Below, one piece after another: positions 8,491 to 15,484 of a stretch of DNA of 64,000 nt. Origin of the DNA: Rhodococcus sp. B50 (GTDB lineage Bacteria; Actinomycetota; Actinomycetes; Mycobacteriales; Mycobacteriaceae); NCBI RefSeq assembly GCF_013602415.1, contig NZ_WPAG02000002.1:3413480-3477479 (forward strand). The letters run 5' to 3'. The notes under the pieces are model-generated. The model saw only the letters and a list, made by a program, of their open reading frames with translations. It searched no databases and was not told the origin of the DNA. Position 1 is the first letter of the stretch. The number at the start of each line of letters is the position of its first letter. The position numbers and the translations under genes are program-made.

Positions 8491-9713
8491 CCGTTCGCAC
8501 CGTAGTCACAGTGGGCGCCGGCCAGGTCGCCGCCGTCGCCGCACGTACCCTGCGCCGCCGCGGCTTCGAGGGACGCATCGTCCTGCTCGGCGACGAGCAG
8601 CACGCCCCCTACCAGCGCCCACCCCTGTCCAAGGAGTTCCTCGCGGGCCGCGAGACGATCGACTCCCTCGCCCTGCTGACCACGAAATGGCTCGACGCCA
8701 ACGACATCGATATCCGTACCGGTGTTCCGGTGCAGCGCATCGACACCGCGCGTCGCACCGTCGAGTTCGACGGTGGCGAGATCGCCGCCGACGCGATCGT
8801 CCTCGCGACCGGCGGGCGCCCCCGCACACTCGCGACCACCGGTTCCCGGCCCGATCTCGTCCACTACCTGCGCACCCTCGACGACGCAACCGCCCTCGCG
8901 GCACGCCTGACCCCGGGGTCGAGTCTCGCGATCGTCGGTGGCGGCTTCATCGGACTCGAGATCGCCGCGACCGCACGTTCTCTCGGGGTGTCGGTGACCG
9001 TCCTCGAACAGGCCGAGCACCTGCTCGGAGGCATCCTCGGCGAGCAGGTCGGACGGCACTGCGCCGATCTGCACCGCCGCAACGGCGTGGACCTGCGCAC
9101 CGGCACGGGTGTCGCCGCGGTGACCACCTCCGACCGCGGTGTGCGGATCGAGACCACCACCGGCGGGATCGTCGAGGCCGACGCCGTGGTGGTCGGCATC
9201 GGCATCGTGCCCAACACCGACATCGCCGCGGCGAGCGGACTGGCCGTCGACGGCGGGATCGTGGTCGACACCGCTGGACGCACCTCGGTCGAGAACATCT
9301 ATGCGGCAGGAGATGTCGCGAAGCGCTTCTCCCCGCGCGAGGGCCGGCACATCCGCGTCGAGCATTTCGACAACGCGAACCGCCAGGCCGCGGTCGTCGC
9401 CGACACGATCGTCGGACGGCAGTCGCTCTCCGACGACCCGCACTGGTTCTGGTCCGATCAGTACGACACTAACATCCAGTTCGCCGGATCATCCTCCGGA
9501 ACAACCGAACTCGTCGTCCGCGGTGATACCGACAGCGGCGAGTTCTCGGTCTTCTACCTCGCCGGCGATGTTCTGACCGCCGCCTTCGCGATGGACCGCG
9601 GCGAGGACATCATGGCGGCGCGCGAACTCGTCGGCCGCCGGGTCGACGCAGCGCAGCTCGCCGACGAGGACACCGATCTGTGGGAGATGTACGAGGAGGT
9701 CGAGCCCGCATGA
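8487..9713 (+). CDS. FAD-dependent NAD(P)H:ferredoxin reductase (rhodocoxin/putidaredoxin-reductase type)
   Basis: 408 residues from the ATG at 8487, set by GGAAAGGAG and by the ATGA overlap with the Rieske gene; the open frame runs further upstream but only through that gene. The FAD-binding motif is V-G-A-G-Q-V-A near the N-terminus, the NAD(P)-binding motif is V-G-G-G-F-I-G near residue 150, and the second FAD motif is Y-A-A-G-D-V near 270. The C-terminal reductase domain begins at W-F-W-S-D-Q. This is the CamA/ThcD class that reduces small ferredoxins. It should feed the Rieske protein encoded directly upstream. The downstream ALDH start overlaps its stop codon. Confidence 0.9.
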   Translation: MTVRTVVTVGAGQVAAVAARTLRRRGFEGRIVLLGDEQHAPYQRPPLSKEFLAGRETIDSLALLTTKWLDANDIDIRTGVPVQRIDTARRTVEFDGGEIAADAIVLATGGRPRTLATTGSRPDLVHYLRTLDDATALAARLTPGSSLAIVGGGFIGLEIAATARSLGVSVTVLEQAEHLLGGILGEQVGRHCADLHRRNGVDLRTGTGVAAVTTSDRGVRIETTTGGIVEADAVVVGIGIVPNTDIAAASGLAVDGGIVVDTAGRTSVENIYAAGDVAKRFSPREGRHIRVEHFDNANRQAAVVADTIVGRQSLSDDPHWFWSDQYDTNIQFAGSSSGTTELVVRGDTDSGEFSVFYLAGDVLTAAFAMDRGEDIMAARELVGRRVDAAQLADEDTDLWEMYEEVEPA

Positions 9714-11164
9714 CGATCACCGGCCTGAACCACATCGACGGCAACTGGGTACCGGCAGCCTCCGGCGCGGTCTTCGAACGTCGCAACCCCGCCGACGAGA
9801 CCGACCTGATCGGCACCTTCCCGGATTCCGACGCCATCGACGTCCGCAATGCCGTCGACGCCCTCGACAAGGCCGCGCCCGAATGGGCCACCACACCGCC
9901 CGAGCGCCGCGCCGCGATCCTCGAAGCGGCCGCCGACCACCTCGCCGCACGCTCGGCCGAACTCGTCGACGAATTGATCCGCGAGGAGGGCAAGACCCGG
10001 ACCGAGGCGTCGATGGAGGTGAGCCGTACCCCCATGAATCTGCGTTTCTACGCGGGTGAGGCGCTGCGCGCCACCGGTGCGACCTTCCCTGCCCCCGGTT
10101 CGACGACGATCTACACCGTGCGCGAACCGATCGGGATCGTCGGCGCGATCACGCCGTGGAACTTCCCGCTCAACATCCCCTCCCGCAAGCTCGGGCCCGC
10201 GCTCGCCGCCGGCAACACGGTGCTGTTCAAGCCGTCCGAGATCACCCCGCTGATGGGACAGCGTCTCGTCGAGGCCCTGCTCGCCGGTGGTCTGCCGCCC
10301 GGTGCGATCGCACTCGTCCAGGGCGACGGCAAGGCCGGCGCGGCAGTGTCCGGCGACGAGCGGATCTCGGCGGTGACCTTCACCGGGTCCACCGAGGTCG
10401 GACGTGCCATCCACCGCAGCGTCGGCCCCGACCGGCGCGTGCAGCTGGAGATGGGTGGGAAGAACCCCGTCGTCGTGCTGGCCGACGCCGACCTCGACGC
10501 GGCAGCCGCACTGATCGTCAAGGGCGCCTTCGGATTGTCGGGCCAGGCGTGCACCGGCACCAGTCGCGTCGTCGCCGTCGACGCGATCCACGACGAGCTG
10601 CTCGAGAAGGTCGCCGAACGCACCCGCGCCCTGCGGGTGGGACCCGGTTCGGGTGCCGCCGTCGACCTCGGTCCGCTCGCGAGTCGCGGGCAGCTCGAGA
10701 AGTTCCTCGAGTACGTGACCATCGGCACGGGCGAAGGCGCACGCCTCGTATGTGGCGGCGTGCGATGCGACGACGAGGCGCTGCGCACCGGATTCTTCGT
10801 ACGGCCCACCGTCTTCGCGGACACGGCACCGGGGATGCGCCTGCTCACCGACGAAATCTTCGGTCCGGTCCTGGCCTTCCAGCGCGCCGCATCCTTCGAC
10901 GAAGCCCTCGCCCTGGCGAACGACACCGCCTTCGGGCTCAGCGCCTCGGTCGTCACCCGGAGTCTCTCGGACGCACAGCGATTCATCGCCGGATCGCGGA
11001 CCGGACTCGTGAAGGTCAACCAGCCCACCACGGGAATGGCCATGAACGCGCCGTTCGGGGGCTACAAGCAGTCGAGCACACAGACCTTCAAGGAACAGGC
11101 CGGCCCCACGCTCATGCAGTTCTACCAATCCGAGAAGACCGTCTACCTCTCCCCCGACGCCTGA
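9710..11164 (+). CDS. NAD(P)-dependent aldehyde dehydrogenase
   Basis: 484 residues from the ATG at 9710 (ATGA overlap with the reductase stop). The full ALDH signature is present: general base E247 in L-E-M-G-G-K, catalytic C281 in G-Q-A-C-T-G-T-S-R, cofactor loop P-W-N-F-P near residue 150, and the oligomerisation motif N-A-P-F-G-G-Y-K near the C-terminus. It should oxidise an aldehyde to a carboxylate. In this operon the aldehyde would be the product of the HDO step or of downstream hydrolysis. The family resembles ketoglutarate-semialdehyde or succinate-semialdehyde-type enzymes in overall sequence, but the substrate cannot be fixed from sequence alone. Confidence 0.9.
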   Translation: MTITGLNHIDGNWVPAASGAVFERRNPADETDLIGTFPDSDAIDVRNAVDALDKAAPEWATTPPERRAAILEAAADHLAARSAELVDELIREEGKTRTEASMEVSRTPMNLRFYAGEALRATGATFPAPGSTTIYTVREPIGIVGAITPWNFPLNIPSRKLGPALAAGNTVLFKPSEITPLMGQRLVEALLAGGLPPGAIALVQGDGKAGAAVSGDERISAVTFTGSTEVGRAIHRSVGPDRRVQLEMGGKNPVVVLADADLDAAAALIVKGAFGLSGQACTGTSRVVAVDAIHDELLEKVAERTRALRVGPGSGAAVDLGPLASRGQLEKFLEYVTIGTGEGARLVCGGVRCDDEALRTGFFVRPTVFADTAPGMRLLTDEIFGPVLAFQRAASFDEALALANDTAFGLSASVVTRSLSDAQRFIAGSRTGLVKVNQPTTGMAMNAPFGGYKQSSTQTFKEQAGPTLMQFYQSEKTVYLSPDA

Positions 11165-11201
11165 CCGGCGAACACCCCCACACATGCCTGGAGGAAAGAC
11201 C

Positions 11202-11558
11202 ATGGAGTTCAAGCGAGTGGCCCGATCCGGGCAGGTGCCCGAAGGCATCGTCCGCCGGTTCTACGCCGACGACTACGAATTCGCCGTCTCCCGACTGGAC
11301 GGCAAGGCGTACGCGACATCCAACTACTGCTCGCACCTCGACTGCCTGCTCTCGTCCGGCAAGCTCGTCCAGGACGGCATCGGATGCTCCTGCCACGGGA
11401 GCGCATTCGACCTCGAGACCGGTGAGCCGATCTGCCCACCGGCCACCGAGCCCATCAAGACCTATCCGTGCGAGGAGCGCGACGGGGAGATCTTCGTCGG
11501 GATCGACCCCGCCGAGCCGCCGGAAGGACCGCGCCGACGCAGGATGCGGTCGGCATGA
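11202..11558 (+). CDS. Second Rieske-type ferredoxin, MocE/non-haem type
   Basis: 118 residues from the ATG at 11202 with GGAGGAAAG 6 nt upstream; an earlier ATG at 11184 overlaps that site and is rejected. Cluster ligands are C43-x-H45 and C62-x2-H65. It is distinct from the first Rieske protein: it has a different spacing and a charged Arg-rich tail (R-R-R-R near residue 113). Its stop overlaps the hydrolase start (ATGA). Why one operon needs two Rieske ferredoxins is unclear. One could be a component of the HDO chain and the other a partner or sensor for a second oxidative step. Confidence 0.85.
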   Translation: MEFKRVARSGQVPEGIVRRFYADDYEFAVSRLDGKAYATSNYCSHLDCLLSSGKLVQDGIGCSCHGSAFDLETGEPICPPATEPIKTYPCEERDGEIFVGIDPAEPPEGPRRRRMRSA

Positions 11559-13153
11559 CCCGGCGCGCAGTGCGACCGGCAACGCTCGCGACCGGGGGTA
11601 TGGTCGCGTCGAGCCACCCGCTCGCCAGTCGGGCCGGGGTCCGCGTGCTCGAGGACGGTGGCAACGCCGTCGACGCGGCTTTGGCGATGGCGGCGGTCAC
11701 GTGGCTGACCCTGCCCGGGCAATGTGGGATCGGCGGCGACGCCTTCGCCGTGGTGCGTGAGCCGGACGGTTCGGTGTGGACGGTCAACGGCAGTGGTTAC
11801 GGTCCCGACGGTGGTACACCGGATTTCTACCGGGAACGAGGACTCGGCGCGATCCCGCTCGACGGGGCGCTCGCCGTCGCCGTGCCCGGTGCGCCCGCCG
11901 CGCTGGCCGCACTGCACCGGCGGGGAGCGAGCAGGTCGCTGTCCGAACTGTGGGCACCGGCCGCCCGTCTCGCCGAGATCGGCCTGCCGTGCTCGGCGAA
12001 GACCCGAACCGATGTGCAGGCCGCCCTACTTCCGATCCGCGGCGACGCCGGACTCGCCTCGGTGTACACCCCGGGCGACCGGGTCCCGCGTGTCGGCGCC
12101 ATACTGCCGCAACCGGATCTGGCCCACACGATCCGTGTTCTCGCCGACGATCCGGGATCGTTCTACACCGGCACACTCGCCGAGCGCTGCGTGGCTACGT
12201 TGCAGGGGGGCGGAGCACCGTTCAGCGGCGACGAATGGCAGGCCGGGGCGACAGTGGACGCGGAGACGCCGCTCACCGGCACCTACGCGGGGCACGTCGT
12301 GCATCAGACTCCACTCCCGACGCCGGGATGGATGGTGTTGCACCAGGCCGCCCTGTGCGACGGCGCGCTCGGCACGCATCCGCTGCTCGGCGCGGCGTCG
12401 GTCGACCGAATGGCCCGAGCGGCCACCGTCGCCTTCGAGGACAGACTCCGCTGGTGTTCGTCGGACAACGACGGGGTCGCGCGGGTTCTCGACCCCTCGA
12501 ATATCGCAGCGGGTCGCGCCCGGATCGACGAGCATGCGCCGGCGGAAGCCTTCGCCGTCGCTGCGGGGGACACGACGTCGTTCGTCGCGGTGGACGCCGA
12601 CGGGCGGGCGGTGTCGTTCATCCATTCGCTGGCGTTCACCTTCGGCGCGAAGCTCACGGTGCCCGGGACGGGCATCGTGCTCAACAACCGGCTCGGTCGC
12701 GGCGCCTACCTGATCGACGGTCACCCGAACGAAGTAGCACCGCGCCGCAAGCCCCTGCACACGCTCAACGCGTGGATCGTCACCGATTCCGCGGGTGAAC
12801 TGCGGCATGTGGGCAACACACCCGGTGGCGACGGTCAGGTGCAGTGGAACATGCAGATGCTGTCGCACCTGCTCGATCACGGTCTCGATCCACAGGAAGC
12901 GGTTTCGGCGCCGCGCTTCACCGTCTTCCCTGGGTCGGACGCGAACGTGCTCGGCGAACCCACCGCGTTGCGAATCGAAGCGGACGTCGCCGAGAGTGTG
13001 CGCGACGAGCTGCGCGAACTCGGTCACCGGGTGGAGACGCTCGAACCCCTCGGGGCCGACGGCAGCGCGCAGGTGATCTCGATCGACGACCGCGGAGTGC
13101 TGTCCGGCGGCAGCGATCCACGACAGGAGGGGGTGGCTCTGGGTGTCCACTGA
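11555..13153 (+). CDS. Gamma-glutamyltransferase-family Ntn-hydrolase
   Basis: 532 residues from the ATG at 11555, which overlaps the upstream stop. The family's autocatalytic nucleophile is visible at T340-T341 in G-D-T-T-S-F, followed by V-D-A-D-G. The histidine that usually follows the two threonines is replaced by serine (S342). A large-subunit signature (G-G-N-A-V-D-A-A) is near the N-terminus and the small-subunit G-G-D-G-Q-V-Q-W-N near residue 430. There is no signal peptide, unlike classical periplasmic GGT, so it works in the cytoplasm. The family includes gamma-glutamyl hydrolases, cephalosporin acylases and oxamate amidohydrolase. The natural role here is probably amide or gamma-glutamyl-amide cleavage in the pathway. 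Confidence 0.85.
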   Translation: MTRRAVRPATLATGGMVASSHPLASRAGVRVLEDGGNAVDAALAMAAVTWLTLPGQCGIGGDAFAVVREPDGSVWTVNGSGYGPDGGTPDFYRERGLGAIPLDGALAVAVPGAPAALAALHRRGASRSLSELWAPAARLAEIGLPCSAKTRTDVQAALLPIRGDAGLASVYTPGDRVPRVGAILPQPDLAHTIRVLADDPGSFYTGTLAERCVATLQGGGAPFSGDEWQAGATVDAETPLTGTYAGHVVHQTPLPTPGWMVLHQAALCDGALGTHPLLGAASVDRMARAATVAFEDRLRWCSSDNDGVARVLDPSNIAAGRARIDEHAPAEAFAVAAGDTTSFVAVDADGRAVSFIHSLAFTFGAKLTVPGTGIVLNNRLGRGAYLIDGHPNEVAPRRKPLHTLNAWIVTDSAGELRHVGNTPGGDGQVQWNMQMLSHLLDHGLDPQEAVSAPRFTVFPGSDANVLGEPTALRIEADVAESVRDELRELGHRVETLEPLGADGSAQVISIDDRGVLSGGSDPRQEGVALGVH

Positions 13154-13574
13154 TGCACGTGTTGTTGCACCGCGTCCGCAGGGCCGGTACGTCCCGGCCG
13201 TACTGGCCGGCGACACCGTCCGCACGGCCGGCATGACACCCCGACGCGACGGCGAGCTGATACTCACCGGACGGGTCGGCGCGGAAGTGACCGTCGACGA
13301 GGCACGCGCCGCCGCGGTCGTCGCGGTGGGCAACGCCCTGGCGGCGATCCGCGCGACGCTGCCGGAGGGCACACCGTTCCGGCCGGTCGAGATGGTCGTC
13401 TACGTCGCGACCGCACCCGGGTTCACCGACCTGTCTGTGGTCGCGGACGGCGCGTCGAACGTGATCGAACGCGAACTCGGAGCGGACGCATTACCGGCAC
13501 GCACCGCCGTCGGCGTCCACACGCTGCCCGGTGGAGCGCCGCTGGAGATCGCGCTGACCGCCGTGTGCGGGTAG
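13143..13574 (+). CDS. RidA/YjgF-family protein (imine/enamine deaminase)
   Basis: 143 residues starting with GTG at 13143, 11 bp inside the hydrolase gene, with GGAGGGGG upstream. The family's catalytic arginine is R120 in P-A-R-T-A, with the supporting E135 in A-P-L-E-I. RidA proteins hydrolyse reactive imines and enamines, or act as specialised amidohydrolases such as RutC. Its placement at the end of the operon suggests it clears an imine or enamine generated by oxidation of an amine-bearing substrate. This fits nitrogen-compound catabolism under PucR control. The gene is followed by a long nested hairpin. Confidence 0.88.
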   Translation: MSTDARVVAPRPQGRYVPAVLAGDTVRTAGMTPRRDGELILTGRVGAEVTVDEARAAAVVAVGNALAAIRATLPEGTPFRPVEMVVYVATAPGFTDLSVVADGASNVIERELGADALPARTAVGVHTLPGGAPLEIALTAVCG

Positions 13575-13579
13575 ACGCA

Positions 13580-13659
13580 GGTTCACAACCGAGAAACGAG
13601 GCTCACAACCCTGGTGGTCGACCATCAGGGTTGTGAGCCTCGTCTATGGGTTGTGGACC
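13580..13659. terminator. Nested inverted-repeat hairpin, family member 1
   Basis: The inner inverted repeat 13596-13643 has 24-bp arms with one mismatch, built on GAGGCTCACAACC. Outer arms 13580-13590 and 13649-13659 pair with one mismatch. It lies between the convergent RidA and DUF2231 genes, so it is likely a bidirectional terminator. It is closely related in layout to 25261-25339. Confidence 0.75.
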
Positions 13660-13673
13660 TCGGGGACGAACGC

Positions 13674-14252
13674 TCAGTTTCTCGCGCCGATGTCCTCGAG
13701 TTCGGCTGCAAGATCAACGCTCTCGGACGGTCGCTGCCACCGATACACTCCGCCGCCCTGGGCGTAGGAGAGATGACCGCCGAGGGCGCCGCCGACACCC
13801 ACCGCTCCGAGGCCGATCAACGTCCATATCGTCCCCGCCCGGTCGTGTCGGGCACGTCGCGCGCGATAGGACGTCGCCATGCAGATCACCCCGATCGCGT
13901 TGGACACGGCGTGCACCGCGCCGACCCTGCGCTGAGGGGCATCCTCCAGGGTGGAGAAATCGGTGTAGCCGGTGACGATCGTCGGGACGGCCGCGCCCAG
14001 TCCCAACGCGACGAGTCGCCGGGACGCGGTGTGCTGCCCGGGCAGCGCGTCCAACGCCGCCGCGGACACCCACGACCCGATCGGGACGGTGACTAGGAGC
14101 GGATGGACGGGGTGTCCGAGCCAGGAACCTCGGAGCAGGTCGTCGACGACGGAGCCGTCGAGGACTCGCCGTATGCGCTGCGCGATGCGCTCGGCGGGCC
14201 GATCCACAGCGTCGAAGGATTCGACGGCGCGCAGGAGTTCGTGCAGGTTCAT
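13674..14252 (-). CDS. DUF2231 integral membrane protein
   Basis: 192 residues from the ATG at 14252. The upstream frame to 14345 is open but has a charged, non-conserved sequence, so I place the start at M-N-L-H. Conserved DUF2231 features are G-H-P-V-H-P-L-L-V-T near residue 45 followed by about four membrane helices. The family is of unknown function, with His/Pro-rich loops suggesting metal or haem contact. It converges on the nested hairpin and is divergent from the DUF1016 pseudogene. No ribosome-binding purines are obvious before 14252, so the start is the least certain part. Confidence 0.65.
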   Translation of the reverse strand: MNLHELLRAVESFDAVDRPAERIAQRIRRVLDGSVVDDLLRGSWLGHPVHPLLVTVPIGSWVSAAALDALPGQHTASRRLVALGLGAAVPTIVTGYTDFSTLEDAPQRRVGAVHAVSNAIGVICMATSYRARRARHDRAGTIWTLIGLGAVGVGGALGGHLSYAQGGGVYRWQRPSESVDLAAELEDIGARN

Positions 14253-14382
14253 GATGAGGCGATACCCGTCGGCAGCAGATACGAATCGCCGGGTGACCGC
14301 GATGCGACGGCACCCTTCGACCGCTGGCCATGACGCGGGCGGCATTCGTATTTCTGTCGTATCCCGAGGGCACCATGTGGCC

Positions 14383-15453
14383 GTGACCGAAAAGACCGTC
14401 GGGCTTCCCGAGGACTATCCGCAATTCCTGGACGAACTCAAAGCACAGGTTCGTCGAGCGCGTCTACGGGCTACACGCGCCGCGAATACCGAACTGCTGA
14501 TCCTGTATTGGACGCTCGGGCACTCCCTTCTCGAGCGTCAACGTGTACACGGCTGGGGATCGAAGGTCGTCGACCAACTGGCCAGGGACCTGCGCTCCGA
14601 GTTTCCACACATGCGCGGTCTCTCGCGCCGCAATCTCTTCTACATGCGGTCCTTCGCGGACGCCTGGCCCCAGGAAATAGTGCAACAGCCTGTTGCACAA
14701 TTGCCATGGGGACATGTGACGGTCCTTCTCGACAAGCTCGACAACCGAGAGCTTCGCGACTGGTACGCAGCTCGCGCAGCAGAACACGGGTGGTCGCGTC
14801 ACGTTCTGACCCATCAGATCGCCGGGCAGTTACATCGCCGTGTAGGTGCCGCACCGTCGAATTTTCCGCACCAACTTCCTCCACAGGACTCCGACCTCGC
14901 ACAGCAACTCGTCCGCGACCCGTACATCTTCGATTTCCTCGATCTCGACGAGCGGGCCGCGGAACAAGAACTCGAAGCGGCACTGATGACACGCCTCGAA
15001 CAGGTACTCCTCGAACTGGGGCACGGGTTCGCGTTCGTCGGCCGCCAGTACCACTTCACCGTCGACCACGACGACTTCTACATCGACCTGCTCTTCTTCA
15101 ACTGGATTCAGTCGCGCTTCGTGGTGGTCGAGCTGAAGATCGGCCGGTTCGAGCCCGAATACGCCGGCAAACTCGGTTTCTACGTCTCCTAGGTGGACGA
15201 GAACCTGCGAGTCGCGGACCGGCACGCACCGACCATCGGGATCCTGCTGTGCGCGGGGCGCAACGACAACGTCGTGCGCTATTCGCTCGCGGGCACGACC
15301 GCTCCCTTGGCGGTTGCGAACTACACCTACGACACCCTGCCCGAACCCATCCGCGAACTCGTGCCTACCGACAGCGAACTCGCCGACGCGGTCGATGCGA
15401 CCTGGGACGAACTCACGACGGACCGCGCCGACGGAGACACCCCGCAGAGCTGA
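14383..15453 (+). pseudogene. DUF1016 (YhcG-type) PDDEXK nuclease, interrupted by an in-frame amber codon
   Basis: From GTG 14383, the frame reads the DUF1016 N-terminal domain and then the PDDEXK nuclease core: D in F-Y-I-D near residue 238 and E250-x-K252 in V-E-L-K. It stops at TAG (15190-15192, codon 270). The same frame then continues without another stop to 15453, reading the family's expected C-terminus (H-A-P-T-I-G-I-L-L-C). In the family the codon at this position usually encodes tryptophan, so a TGG to TAG change explains it. Members of this family are nucleases often linked to restriction-modification or mobile DNA. The gene is either a recent pseudogene, a readthrough gene, or a sequencing error. 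The catalytic residues lie before the stop. Confidence 0.8.
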
Positions 15454-15484
15454 CACCGCTCGTCGGCAACTCCAGGGCCCGGGA

